Notes under the pieces: model-generated
Seen by the model: only the letters and a program-made list of their open reading frames with translations
Database searches by the model: none
Told to the model about the DNA's origin: nothing
Position numbers and translations under genes: made by a program
Shown here: positions 1 to 7,740 of the stretch, piece after piece
How positions within the stretch are numbered: position 1 is the stretch's first letter
Layout: each line of letters opens with the position of its first letter
Origin: JBIQLO01 sp044464175
GTDB taxonomy: Bacteria; Planctomycetota; Phycisphaerae; Tepidisphaerales; Tepidisphaeraceae
Reading direction: 5' to 3'
Assembly: GCA_044464175.1 (NCBI GenBank)
Contig: JBIQLO010000002.1
Location: 1-47,581, forward strand
DNA: 47,581 bases

Positions 1-850
1 GCCGCCCCAGCCCCCGGCGAAAGGCCCTGGGCGTGCAGCCGGTCTCCCGGGCAAAGGCCTCGTAAAAACGGCTGACCGACGCAAAACCGCATTCCTCGGC
101 GATGGACAGAATGGCCCGCGTGCTGGTGGCCAGCAGGCTCTGGGCGTGGGCGATGCGCCGGCGCGTCAGGTAGGCGTTGAGCGTCATCCCCGTCTGTCGG
201 CGAAACAGGGTCATCGCGTAATTGGGATGCAGCCCCACCTCCTGCGCGATGGCGCCCACCGTCAGCGGCTCGTGAAACCGCCGCCCGATCACCTGCGCCA
301 TCTGCTGTGCCATCAGCAGCCCGTCGCTGGAGGCCGCCGCGGCGGCGGGGGGGACGGGCGACTGCTCACCCTGGGCCACATTCAGCGCCAGCCGGCGCAG
401 GCGCGCGGTGATTTCATCCAGCACCAGCTTGCGCCGGGGCGGGCTCCGGGTCGCCAGGTCCGCCGCCCACTGCCCGAACAGGGTCCGGTCGGCGTCGCTG
501 GGGCGCGGATCGACCACCAGCCCGTGCTGCAGCAGCCGGCGCACGAAGCGCTCCGGCAGGTTCCAGAGCATCGCCTGATCCAGCGGCAGCGTGACCAGGA
601 ACACCTCGGGCGCCGGCCCACACGGGATCGACTGGTGCGGCATCGCCCCCCAGATCACTCCCAGCCGCCCCTGGGGGATGCTCACCAGCGCCCCGCCGAT
701 GAGGTATTGCATCGCCCCCTTGAGAACCAGATTGAATTCCAGGTCCTGGTGGAGGTGCGGGCGGTCCATCCCGTGCGAGCGATGCTCCCAGACCCGCAGC
801 CCCAATGTGGCATGCACGCGAAGGGCGACGGGCGGGGCCAGGGAAACCAT
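1..850 (-). CDS. AraC-family transcriptional regulator with cupin-like sensor (C-terminus cut by window edge)
   Basis: Translating the minus strand from the ATG at 850 gives 283 uninterrupted codons up to the window edge; the last residues and the stop lie outside. Residues 1-110 resemble the cupin effector domain of AraC regulators (HLHQDLEFNLVL near 32-43). A variable linker rich in Pro/Ala follows, then the two helix-turn-helix motifs: about 196-217 (VGAIAQEVGLHPNYAMTLFRR) shortened here to its core AIAQEVGLHPNY, and about 246-267 with the family signature GFASVSRFYEAFARETGCTP. AraC proteins bind DNA and usually respond to a sugar or small metabolite. It is divergent from the PhyH gene with 95 bp between, so that gene is the natural target (inference). 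A long open frame on the opposite strand is only its shadow. Confidence 0.93.
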   Translation of the reverse strand, partial: MVSLAPPVALRVHATLGLRVWEHRSHGMDRPHLHQDLEFNLVLKGAMQYLIGGALVSIPQGRLGVIWGAMPHQSIPCGPAPEVFLVTLPLDQAMLWNLPERFVRRLLQHGLVVDPRPSDADRTLFGQWAADLATRSPPRRKLVLDEITARLRRLALNVAQGEQSPVPPAAAAASSDGLLMAQQMAQVIGRRFHEPLTVGAIAQEVGLHPNYAMTLFRRQTGMTLNAYLTRRRIAHAQSLLATSTRAILSIAEECGFASVSRFYEAFARETGCTPRAFRRGLGR

Positions 851-945
851 GACCTTAGGATACCGGAAATAGTTGCGTTAAAAAAGGAAGAAATACCGGG
901 ATCATTGGGGTACAGTCTCCCTGGATTTCAACAGAAAGGTGCCCT
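851..945. promoter_or_regulatory. Shared divergent control region between araC-type gene and phyH-type gene
   Basis: The 95 bp between the two divergent start codons must hold both promoters. It is relatively A-rich around 878-893 and contains GAAAGGTG just before the PhyH start as ribosome binding site. I see a TACAGT hexamer near 910 that could be a -10 box but no convincing -35 partner. Regulation of the oxygenase by the AraC protein is inferred from arrangement only. Confidence 0.4.
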
Positions 946-1848
946 ATGTCGAATTCTGCCACAACCCAGCCGACGCCCCGGCCCGTCAGCGAGATGGATC
1001 GGTACCTGTTTGACCTGAACGGATTTCTGGTCCTCAAGGGCGCCATCGCGCCCGACCATGTGGACCAGTTGAACGCCATCATCGACCGCATCACGACCCT
1101 GAATCCCCCCTTGAGCAAGGGGGAATGGTACGGGGGCGTCCACGCCCACGGCTACGGGGGCAAGGAAGGGATCAACCTCCAGCAGATTTACGAGGGCGGC
1201 GAACCCTTCGAGCGGCTGATCGACAACCCCAGCTGGATCGAACTGGTGGAGCATTTCGTCGGGGCCAAAGGGACCTTCGACATGCACCACGGGCCGCTCT
1301 TCATCGACGAAAATTTCGCCAACGTCCGCGGCCCCGGCGAGGCGATCGGGCTGCACTCCGGCGGGCACAACGGAACCGTGCGCACCTCGTTTCGATTCCG
1401 CAACGGCGGCTTTCACTGCGGGCAGATCAACATCCTCATGGCCCTGAACGACATCGGTCCCGGCGACGGGGCGACAATGGTCATCCCCGGTTCGCACAAG
1501 GCGAACCTGCCTCACCCGCAACTGGCGGAGAAAAAAATGAAAACCGACCAGATGACCAGCGTGGACGGCACCGTGGGAGCCATCGAGGTGCATCTACAAA
1601 AAGGGGATGCCCTTCTTTTTGTCGATGCCATCAACCACGGCTCGGCCGAGCGCCGCAACCCCGGCCAGCGGCGCATCTGCGTCTACCGTTACGGCCCCAG
1701 TTGGGGCTTTTTCCGCCACCCCTACCGCCCCACGCGCCAGCTACTGGAGCGGCTGACGGACCGGCAGCGGTCCATCGTCTGGCCGCACGAGGCGATCCGC
1801 CGCGAGCCCAATCGCCTGTCCGATGTGCCGGTGGACCCGATCGCGTAA
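946..1848 (+). CDS. Phytanoyl-CoA dioxygenase (PhyH) family protein
   Basis: A 300-residue protein of the PhyH branch of Fe(II)/2-oxoglutarate oxygenases. The recognisable core is GLHSGGH (136-141), the strand ILMALNDIGPGDGA (163-176), the family phrase VIPGSHKANLPHP (179-191), and the distal ligand region INHGSAERR (229-237) with the 2-oxoglutarate-binding arginines in GQRRICVYRYG. The start is supported by GAAAGGTG eight bases upstream. The proximal iron motif reads H137-S-G139, so the carboxylate of the usual HxD is absent. This is seen in iron halogenases, and from memory also in a large planctomycete PhyH subfamily. The substrate is unknown; these proteins are often near catabolic or sulfatase loci. 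Likely controlled by the divergent AraC gene. Confidence 0.88.
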   Translation: MSNSATTQPTPRPVSEMDRYLFDLNGFLVLKGAIAPDHVDQLNAIIDRITTLNPPLSKGEWYGGVHAHGYGGKEGINLQQIYEGGEPFERLIDNPSWIELVEHFVGAKGTFDMHHGPLFIDENFANVRGPGEAIGLHSGGHNGTVRTSFRFRNGGFHCGQINILMALNDIGPGDGATMVIPGSHKANLPHPQLAEKKMKTDQMTSVDGTVGAIEVHLQKGDALLFVDAINHGSAERRNPGQRRICVYRYGPSWGFFRHPYRPTRQLLERLTDRQRSIVWPHEAIRREPNRLSDVPVDPIA

Positions 1849-1864
1849 ACCCCCGGCCCGCAGG

Positions 1865-1880
1865 GGCGGCATCAGCCGCC
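1865..1880. repeat. Short intergenic hairpin (GGCGGC-ATCA-GCCGCC)
   Basis: Perfect 6-bp stem with a 4-base loop just after the PhyH stop. A weaker CGGC-GAAT-GCCG hairpin follows at 1897-1908. Member of the variable-stem hairpin family described in the findings. There is no T-run, so it is not a standard terminator. Confidence 0.5.
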
Positions 1881-1918
1881 GAGGGCAACGGGACGACGGC
1901 GAATGCCGCCTTTGCGGG

Positions 1919-2169
1919 TTAAATACGGTCTTTCCATTGCTTGGCGTGCCTTGCGCCGTGAACGACGGCCAATACACTGATATCCGCTTGTTCGACGATG
2001 AAATAAATGGCGTAGGGAAAGATGCCGGTCGTCGCTGAATCTCCGCAATCGCGGCTTCATAAGAGAGCACGAAATCGCCCCCAAAACCCGCCCGCCGGCG
2101 TTCATACCAGTCATATGCCTGGGCAAGATCACTTTCCGCCTGCGGACGAATGATCAATTCATATTTCAT
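1919..2169 (-). pseudogene. RelE/ParE-family toxin, frameshifted and internally shortened
   Basis: The ATG at 2169 overlaps the antitoxin stop by 4 bp and opens a clear ParE N-terminus (MKYELIIRPQAESDLAQA, then WYERRRAGFGGDFV). After IQRRPASFP the frame leaves the family. From minus-strand base 2014 the expected C-terminus resumes two bases out of frame: YAIYFIVEQADISVLAVVHG, then ARHAKQWKDRI and a stop at 1919. Joined, the two parts make about 80 residues, roughly 15 fewer than usual, and the segment normally between the RRP and RRFPY motifs is missing. A TTTCCC word at the junction is shared by both frames, suggesting a deletion between short repeats. The toxin is probably inactive unless this is an assembly error. 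Confidence 0.8.
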
Positions 2170-2390
2170 GGGCGATGCAAGATACGCGCCTTGACCTGTT
2201 CCCAGGATGATCCGGCCCGCGGATCGCAGTGGTAGTCCGCCAGGCGTGCATCGATGATCTGCCGGTGTTCATCGCTCAGTTCGAGCGATTCGGGGGAATC
2301 GGCGATGCTGTCCCAAATGTCTTGAACCAGGAGAATCCGCTCGGCAACGGTGAGCTGGGAATAAGATGCTTTAGAGGCCAAACTCGCCAT
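2166..2390 (-). CDS. Addiction-module antitoxin, Unstab_antitox (PF09720) type
   Basis: The 74-residue product from the ATG at 2390 has the family pattern: LTVAERILLVQDIWDSIADS, then LSDEHRQIIDARLADY and WEQVKARI at the end. Such antitoxins bind and neutralise the ParE toxin encoded just downstream and repress their own promoter. An upstream in-frame ATG at 2426 is less likely, because a TATAGT box lies six bases before the 2390 ATG (2397-2402), which would give a nearly leaderless transcript. The ATGA overlap with the toxin gene indicates coupling. The partner toxin is frameshifted, so this antitoxin is probably an orphan. Confidence 0.82.
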   Translation of the reverse strand: MASLASKASYSQLTVAERILLVQDIWDSIADSPESLELSDEHRQIIDARLADYHCDPRAGSSWEQVKARILHRP

Positions 2391-2456
2391 GACAAAACTA
2401 TAGGCGGTGGATGCCCCAACCGGCAACCCGCTTCGGCATCGCCGGCAAAGGCGATC

Positions 2457-3836
2457 TCACTGCAACACCCCATCCACCACCTTCTGCGCCTCGGCCACGC
2501 GGGCCTCGGCGATGTCGCGCCCGGGCGCTTCGGCGAAGATGCGCATGATCGGTTCGGTGTTGCTGGGGCGGGCCTGGAGCCAGCCATCCGCCCAGTCGAT
2601 GCGGATGCCATCCTGCGTGTCGATTTTCCGGCCGGCAAAATGCTGCTTCAGCGCCTCCACCGCCCGCTCGGCATCCTCCCGTCGGCATTCGAACTTGGTC
2701 TTGACGATCTGGTATTTGGGAATCTCCTCCACGAGCTGGCTGAGGGGCTTGCCGGTGTCGGCCATCAGTTGCAGCACGTATGCCATCCCCACCAGGCTGT
2801 CGCGCCCGCGCACGATCCGCAGGTCGATCACGCCCCCGTTGCCTTCCCCGCCGATGATCGCCCCTTCCCGGAGCATCCCCTGCACGACGTTGGCCTCGCC
2901 GACGGCCGTGCGGATCACCCGCCCGCCCTGCGCGGCGGCGATGTCGTCGATCATCCGGCTGGTCGAGAGATTGGCCACGGCCACGCTCCCGGGCTTCCTG
3001 GAGAAGATGAACTTCGCCGCCAGGGCCAGCGAATACTCCTCCCCGATGTACCGCCCGGTCTCATCCACGATCGCCAGCCGGTCGGCGTCGGGATCCTGGG
3101 CAAAGCCCACATCCGCCTTCTGCCGGCGCACCTCCTGGGCCAGTTGGGTGAGGTTTTTCTCCGTCGGCTCCGGCTCATGGGGAAACTGCCCGTTGGGCGT
3201 GTTGTTCAGATGCACCAGCCGGCACCCCAGCTTCCCCAGCAGCGTTCCGGAACTGACGCATCCGGCCCCGTTGACCGAATCGACCACCACCTTGAACCGC
3301 TTGGTGGAAATCCCCAGCACATCCACCCGGTCCAGCACGCGCTTGACGTGCAGGGCGTGCGTGTCGCCGTTGTGGGAGGGGGGAATCAGATGCTCCACGC
3401 GCACGTAATCGCTGCGCTGCTCCTCATACAGCCGCTTGAGGGCATCGGCATCCTCCGGCGGCAGCGCCACCGCATCCCGCCGCAGCGTTTTGAGCCCGTT
3501 CCACTGAATCGGATTGTGCGAGGCCGTGGCGATCATTCCCGCATCGGCCTTCAGATGCTCCACCATCATCGCCACCCCCGGCGTGGTGACGATCCCGAGG
3601 TCGATCACTTCGATCCCGCTGGCCGCCAGCGCCGCCACCGCCGCATCCCGCACCCATGCCCCGCTGGGGCGCGAATCCCGCCCGAAGACGACGCGGAAAT
3701 GTCCCCCCTCCACCGGCTGTTGCGTCTGTTTGAGCCACACGGCGAAGGCCGCCGCCATCCGGTTCACCACCACCGGCGTGAGCGTCCCCCCCACGGTCCC
3801 GCGCATCCCCGATACCCCGATCATCAGTGCTTCCAT
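2457..3836 (-). CDS. glmM: Phosphohexomutase (phosphoglucosamine/phosphomannomutase family)
   Basis: 459 residues with the four alpha-D-phosphohexomutase signatures in order: the active-site phosphoserine loop TASHNP (Ser106), the metal loop DPDADR (248-253), the sugar loop GEGNGG (330-335) and the phosphate-binding loop RPSNTEP near 423. The enzyme moves phosphate between C6 and C1 of hexose phosphates. In the peptidoglycan and LPS pathways this is glucosamine-6-P to glucosamine-1-P. The loops differ slightly from textbook GlmM (DGDADR, RxSGTEP), so phosphomannomutase is also possible and the symbol is tentative. The start is placed at the ATG at 3836, with GGGAG upstream, because a 42-residue upstream extension has no family similarity and runs into the neighbouring antitoxin gene. 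It lies between two toxin-antitoxin pairs on the same strand. Confidence 0.88.
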   Translation of the reverse strand: MEALMIGVSGMRGTVGGTLTPVVVNRMAAAFAVWLKQTQQPVEGGHFRVVFGRDSRPSGAWVRDAAVAALAASGIEVIDLGIVTTPGVAMMVEHLKADAGMIATASHNPIQWNGLKTLRRDAVALPPEDADALKRLYEEQRSDYVRVEHLIPPSHNGDTHALHVKRVLDRVDVLGISTKRFKVVVDSVNGAGCVSSGTLLGKLGCRLVHLNNTPNGQFPHEPEPTEKNLTQLAQEVRRQKADVGFAQDPDADRLAIVDETGRYIGEEYSLALAAKFIFSRKPGSVAVANLSTSRMIDDIAAAQGGRVIRTAVGEANVVQGMLREGAIIGGEGNGGVIDLRIVRGRDSLVGMAYVLQLMADTGKPLSQLVEEIPKYQIVKTKFECRREDAERAVEALKQHFAGRKIDTQDGIRIDWADGWLQARPSNTEPIMRIFAEAPGRDIAEARVAEAQKVVDGVLQ

Positions 3837-3867
3837 AGGTCTCCCTGGCATGTCCGGCCGTGAACTT

Positions 3868-4065
3868 CTACAACCCAAGTTGCCGGCGAATCTCCTCTGT
3901 GGATAGGCCGGGCTCACCCTTGTCCTGCCGTTTGGCTTCCTCAATCGCGCGCAGGTCGTCAAGATCTTCCAGAAGCTCCCGGACCGCTGAGTATTCTTCC
4001 CAGGTCAGCACGACAAACTGTTCCTTGCCGTCTTTTCTCAATATTTCCGGATGCAGTGCGATCAT
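3868..4065 (-). CDS. Antitoxin, Phd/YefM-like
   Basis: 65 residues beginning MIALHPEILRKDGKEQFVVL, followed by TWEEYSAVRELLEDLDDLRAI and an acidic-basic tail (EEAKRQDKGEPGLSTEEIRR). The TWEEY plus LEDLDDLRAI arrangement is typical of prevent-host-death antitoxins, in which the N-terminal part dimerises and binds DNA and the C-terminal helix wraps the toxin. AGGAAG precedes the ATG at 4065, which supports this start over an in-frame ATG at 4116 inside the toxin gene. It follows its toxin by 11 bp, so the pair has toxin-first order. The phosphohexomutase gene starts 31 bp downstream and may be co-transcribed. Confidence 0.82.
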   Translation of the reverse strand: MIALHPEILRKDGKEQFVVLTWEEYSAVRELLEDLDDLRAIEEAKRQDKGEPGLSTEEIRRQLGL

Positions 4066-4076
4066 GGGTTGTCTTC

Positions 4077-4328
4077 CTAACGGTCGTAGACTTTGCTCCG
4101 ATGCCTTATACGCCATACTATGATCCCATTGCCCTCTATTTCAAACAGGACGCGCCAGTCACCCACACGAAGGCGGTATTCAGGCGTAAAATGCCTGAGC
4201 CGCTTGACGTTGCCCGTCAGGTTGTCGCGCATTGCCTCGACTTTTTCCAAAATTCGTCCCGCCACCTCCTTGGACATCGATTCCAAATCTTTGAGCGCTG
4301 TGGGACGGTATTGCAGATCATATCGCAT
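4077..4328 (-). CDS. RelE/ParE-family toxin
   Basis: 83 residues from the ATG at 4328, which has AGGGAGT upstream: MRYDLQYRPTALKDLESMSK, a helix region, then the conserved RelE strands (LRHFTPEYRLRVGDWRVLFE) and a basic C-terminus (VWRIRHRSKVYDR). The GDWRVLF motif and the terminal HRxxVY are hallmarks of RelE toxins, which cleave mRNA in the ribosomal A site. Length and both conserved arginine positions look intact, so unlike the toxin near 2 kb this one should be functional. It is upstream of, and probably co-transcribed with, its antitoxin. Confidence 0.88.
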   Translation of the reverse strand: MRYDLQYRPTALKDLESMSKEVAGRILEKVEAMRDNLTGNVKRLRHFTPEYRLRVGDWRVLFEIEGNGIIVWRIRHRSKVYDR

Positions 4329-4422
4329 AATGGACTCCCTTCGCAGGTGGCCGTCCATGAATTTGCCGGTATTATGATCCAAGACCCCCGGCGGATAAAG
4401 CCATGCGCCGGCGGGCAATACC

Positions 4423-5385
4423 ATGGACCCCAACCCCAAAAATCCCTCCCTTTCGCAAATCGTTCAAGCGCTGGTGCAAAGCGTCGAGGCCGAGCCGCGC
4501 CTCCACCACCTTAACCGCGTCTATCTCCCCAACCGCGACATCATCATCGAGTGCATCGGCCGCCTGCGCCAGCTCATGTTCCCCGGCTATTTCGGCAAGC
4601 AGGGCCTCACCACGCAGAATCTCCCTTACCGGATCGGCGAATTGGTGATTGAATTGTCGGATATGCTCACCAGCCAGATCAGCCGCTGCCTCCGTTATCG
4701 CAAGCAGCTCCCGGAGCAGGGGGGGGCCGACCGTGAATGCAAGGAATGCGACCGCCATGCCGCCGAGGTGGTTCACACCTTCTTCCAGCGCCTCCCGGCC
4801 GTGCGCCAACTGCTGGCCACCGACGTGCAGGCCGCCTTCGACAGCGACCCGGCCGCCCAGAGCACCGATGAAACTGTCTTTTCCTACCCCGGCGTCTTCG
4901 CCATCTCCGTCCAGCGCCTGGCGCACGAGTTCTACAAGCTCGACGTGCCCCTCCTGCCGCGCATCATGACCGAATACGCCCACAACCTCACCGGCATCGA
5001 CATCCATCCCGGCGCCCAGCTGGGCCGCAGCTTCTTCATCGACCACGGCACCGGGGTCGTCATCGGCGAAACCACCCGCATCGGCGAAAACGTCAAGGTC
5101 TACCAGGGAGTGACGCTGGGGGCCCTGGCTCCGGCCTACGGGCAGATGCTCCGGGGCGAAAAGCGCCATCCCACCATCGAGGACAACGTCACCATCTACG
5201 CCGGGGCCACCATCCTCGGCGGCGACACCGTCATCGGCAAAGGCGCGGTCATCGGCGGCAACGTCTTCATCACCACCAGCGTCCCGCCGCAGAATCAGGT
5301 CTCCATGGAACCCCCCCGGCTTAAATACCGCGACCGTCGCCGCAAAAGCGACCGCGGCGAGGGGGCGATCGACTTTCAGATTTGA
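4423..5385 (+). CDS. cysE: Serine O-acetyltransferase
   Basis: A 320-residue enzyme that makes O-acetylserine from serine and acetyl-CoA, the first step of cysteine synthesis. The C-terminal half carries the left-handed beta-helix of hexapeptide repeats with the diagnostic motifs GIDIHPGAQLGRSFFIDHGT (191-210; catalytic His195 and His208 region) and VVIGETTRIGENV. Residues 1-150 form a long helical N-terminal region, longer than in E. coli CysE (273 residues in total), containing CKECDRH (106-112), a CxxC pair that might bind metal or sense redox state (inference). The basic KYRDRRRKSDRGEG tail follows the last coil. It is the first gene of a + strand pair with the M48 lipoprotein 9 bp downstream. 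Confidence 0.93.
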   Translation: MDPNPKNPSLSQIVQALVQSVEAEPRLHHLNRVYLPNRDIIIECIGRLRQLMFPGYFGKQGLTTQNLPYRIGELVIELSDMLTSQISRCLRYRKQLPEQGGADRECKECDRHAAEVVHTFFQRLPAVRQLLATDVQAAFDSDPAAQSTDETVFSYPGVFAISVQRLAHEFYKLDVPLLPRIMTEYAHNLTGIDIHPGAQLGRSFFIDHGTGVVIGETTRIGENVKVYQGVTLGALAPAYGQMLRGEKRHPTIEDNVTIYAGATILGGDTVIGKGAVIGGNVFITTSVPPQNQVSMEPPRLKYRDRRRKSDRGEGAIDFQI

Positions 5386-5391
5386 GGTGAA

Positions 5392-5497
5392 AACATGAAA
5401 CACGAAAACATGAAACGTAAAGACATGCAACGGAACAATGCGATTTCCTTTGCTTCCTGTTTCATGTCTTCATGTCTTCGCGTTCCCGTCCTTCGTG
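5392..5497. repeat. Degenerate CATGAAAC/GTTTCATG inverted repeat overlapping the M48 start
   Basis: Around 5394-5431 the sequence repeats AACATGAAAC and AAGACATG. Around 5459-5479 the inverse words GTTTCATGTCTTCATGTCTT appear. The two halves could pair as an imperfect hairpin. The element supplies the first ATG codons and part of the apparent signal region of the following gene, so its N-terminus may have been captured from a repeat. Similar ACATGAA/ACACGAAG words recur in intergenic DNA of several phyla (recollection, not checked). Confidence 0.45.
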
Positions 5498-6486
5498 CCT
5501 GCCTCTGCATTCTGCTCCTGACCGCCGTCGCCCTCTCCAGCGGCTGCGCCACCGACCGCCAGGTGATCGCCCAGGCCAACGAGGTCAACACCCAGCTCAA
5601 GCCCGCGATCCTGACCGATCCCCAGCTCTCCAGCTACATCCAGCAGGTGGGCGACCGCATCATCGCCGCAGCCAGGACGCTCGACCAGCAGGGCTTCGGC
5701 CCCGACGCCCACAAGAAGGAGGACAGCAACTGGATGTTCTCCCCCGGCATGAAGTTCCACTTCGTCAACAGCAAGACCCTCAACGCTTTCACCACCGGCG
5801 GGGAGCACATGTACATCTACACCGCCCTGTTTGAGGGGTGCAAAACCGAGGATGAACTGGCCGCGGTCATGGCGCACGAATACGCCCACGTCTACTGCCG
5901 CCACGTGCAGCAGGGAATGAACCGCCAGTACGCCGTCATCGGCACCGCCCTGGCCGCCGGGGCGGCCGGTTACGCCCTGGGGGGCGAGGAGCACGGGCCG
6001 CAATACGCCGCCCTGGGCGCAACGGCCGGGCTGGGGATCGGCCAGTTCATCGGCATGGGCTTCACCCGCCAGGATGAAGCGCAGGCCGACAAGATCGGCT
6101 TTCAGTTCTATGTCCGCGCCGGCTGGGACCCGCAGAAATTCGCCGACTTCTTCAAAACCATGATCGCCCAAGGGTACGACACCACCCCCGAATTGCTCAG
6201 CGACCACCCCTCCCTGGCCAACCGCGTCCAGACCATCCAGGGCTATGTGAAAGACCTCCCCCCCCAGGCCGCCCAGTGGCGCAAACCCAACGTCGCCGAT
6301 CCGGCCCAGTTCCAACAGCTCCAGGCCCGGGCCGCCCAGATCGACAAGCAGATGCCCGATGACAAGAGCCTGGAATCCGCCCAGAACCTCCTCAACGCCT
6401 TCCCCAGCTGCGTCGCCGCCGTCCAAACCCCCCAGCAGCAAAAAGCCCAGGCCATCTACCGCCGGAAGGTGGAGCAGAAACAGTAG
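5395..6486 (+). CDS. M48-family zinc metalloprotease, lipoprotein
   Basis: A membrane-attached protease of the HtpX/BepA-like M48 family. It has the zinc motif HEYAH (HExxH) and a second downstream zinc glutamate in EAQADKIG, the usual spacing for the family, followed by the SDHPSLANRVQTI motif that is conserved after the active site. The N-terminus carries a hydrophobic stretch (ACLCILLLTAVAL) ending in LSSGC, a lipobox, so the mature protein should be lipid-anchored, probably facing the periplasm, where BepA-like proteases clear misassembled outer-membrane proteins. The first ATG has GAGGTG upstream, but that start gives a long polar leader built from repeat DNA. The in-frame ATG at 5464 gives a normal 28-residue signal and may be the real start. 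Confidence 0.87.
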   Translation: MKHENMKRKDMQRNNAISFASCFMSSCLRVPVLRACLCILLLTAVALSSGCATDRQVIAQANEVNTQLKPAILTDPQLSSYIQQVGDRIIAAARTLDQQGFGPDAHKKEDSNWMFSPGMKFHFVNSKTLNAFTTGGEHMYIYTALFEGCKTEDELAAVMAHEYAHVYCRHVQQGMNRQYAVIGTALAAGAAGYALGGEEHGPQYAALGATAGLGIGQFIGMGFTRQDEAQADKIGFQFYVRAGWDPQKFADFFKTMIAQGYDTTPELLSDHPSLANRVQTIQGYVKDLPPQAAQWRKPNVADPAQFQQLQARAAQIDKQMPDDKSLESAQNLLNAFPSCVAAVQTPQQQKAQAIYRRKVEQKQ

Positions 6487-6488
6487 CG

Positions 6489-6588
6489 CAGGCTTCCGGC
6501 CTGTAACCCGCTTCCGCGGGCGTCCGCCTGCAGGGTGGGGCTTGCCCCACCACGATGCCGCCCCCCTGTAGATGGCCTCGCTGAGGCC
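6489..6588. repeat. Cluster of four short hairpins with different stems
   Basis: Four small perfect palindromes lie in 100 bp between convergent genes: CAGGC-TTCCG-GCCTG (6489-6503), CCCGC-TTCC-GCGGG (6507-6520), GGTGGGGC-TT-GCCCCACC (6534-6551) and GGCCTC-GCT-GAGGCC (6574-6588). Stem sequences differ while complementarity is kept. None has a T-run. The last one recurs with longer stems at 12861. Confidence 0.6.
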
Positions 6589-6614
6589 GTGCCTGCCCCA
6601 TGGACCTCCCCGCC

Positions 6615-7709
6615 CTACTTCCCACCCTTTAAAATCCCGCCGATGTGCGATTCCATGGACCGGGCCTCCTCGGGCCGCAGCAGCCCGGCCTCCAGGTGGA
6701 TGGCGGTCTGCGCGCCGCCGGCGAGGGTGCGGATATTCCCCTTGGCCTTCTCCTTGGTGTATCCCTCGGGCGTGGCCGTGGCCGGCAGGGCGACGCCCAG
6801 CGCGTTTTCATTCCCCGTGCGGACGATCCAGCGGATCACCTTGTCCAGCTCCTCGGGGCGGTGCCTGACGTACCCGGCGTATCCATCCGGCTCGATGTGC
6901 AGGGAGTGGGCCCAGCCGTCGCGGTCGGCCTGATAGTCGAAATAGTACATCACGATTTCCGGGTCGATCGGGTAGGCCGGGTCGATCGTGTCCAGCAGCG
7001 CCGGATTCCTGCCCAGCTTTTCCATGAAGGCGGCGTATTCCTTCGAGACGGTGGGGGGGTGCTCCTTGTCCTGAAACAGCTCGGCGTTGCGCCCGGGGGC
7101 GCTGTAGACCAGGCGGGCGTGATCGACGGGGCTGAAGTTCACATGCGCCAGATAAAGGTACTCCAGGGGCGCGCTGCGCTGGTTGGTGACGGTGAGCGTG
7201 ATCGGGACGGTCGTGGCCTCGGCGTAGAGCCGGACGGCCGACTCGGCCAGATAATCGCAGGTAAAAGCGCGGGCGTGCCGGTAGCTGCCCCCCAGTTCCA
7301 GATAATCCCCCCGTTCATCCGAGCCGGCCCGAAGCCAGGCGCGCTGAAACGGCGCGTTGGGCAGTTCGCCATGCAGGGGATGCGTGTCGGCCGGGCCGGG
7401 ATGCCCCATCCCCGTCAGGCCGCAATGCAGGAAAAAAGCCCCATACGTGCCGATGAAATTCTGCGTGGGCTGGGGCTGGTCGAAAATGGATTTCATGCCC
7501 AGCGACCGCCCCTCCATCTCCATCGACCAGATTTGCTGCCCCTGATACGGGAGCATGATGAGCTGGCCCCGCGTGTTGACCAGGCGCACGGCATCCACGC
7601 CCGAAGGATAGCGGAACAGCGACGCCTTCAACGCCCCATGCTCGATGAGCGGCGTCTCGGCCTCGCTAAAACGGCAGGGATTGAGCTGAATGGTGGTGAA
7701 TTGGGACAT
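6615..7709 (-). CDS. DUF4432 (aldose-1-epimerase-like) protein
   Basis: 364 residues from the ATG at 7709 resembling the DUF4432 branch of the galactose-mutarotase fold. The pattern includes VRLVNTRGQLIMLPYQGQQI near the N-terminus (strand and turn preceding the sugar site), HGELPNAPF (the conserved HGE loop), LYLAHVNFSP and the C-terminal WIVRTGNENALGVALPATA. Family members are beta-sandwich proteins thought to bind or epimerise sugars. The exact activity of DUF4432 is unsettled. No signal peptide is seen, so it is likely cytoplasmic and could act on sugars released by the hydrolases elsewhere in the window (inference). Single gene, convergent with the M48 gene. Confidence 0.8.
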   Translation of the reverse strand: MSQFTTIQLNPCRFSEAETPLIEHGALKASLFRYPSGVDAVRLVNTRGQLIMLPYQGQQIWSMEMEGRSLGMKSIFDQPQPTQNFIGTYGAFFLHCGLTGMGHPGPADTHPLHGELPNAPFQRAWLRAGSDERGDYLELGGSYRHARAFTCDYLAESAVRLYAEATTVPITLTVTNQRSAPLEYLYLAHVNFSPVDHARLVYSAPGRNAELFQDKEHPPTVSKEYAAFMEKLGRNPALLDTIDPAYPIDPEIVMYYFDYQADRDGWAHSLHIEPDGYAGYVRHRPEELDKVIRWIVRTGNENALGVALPATATPEGYTKEKAKGNIRTLAGGAQTAIHLEAGLLRPEEARSMESHIGGILKGGK

Positions 7710-7740
7710 GCGGGCATCATACAAGAGGCGGGCCGGACTT

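Noticed and set aside
146..1018. A 290-codon open frame on the + strand opposite the AraC gene
   Set aside because: It has no family motif, its residues are dominated by Arg/Pro/His from reading a GC-rich gene backwards, and the minus strand gives an excellent AraC match.
4372..6441. Long minus-strand open frames opposite cysE and the M48 gene
   Set aside because: They are antisense shadows: low-complexity Gly/Val/Ala/Asp composition and no motif, while the + strand has two clear proteins.
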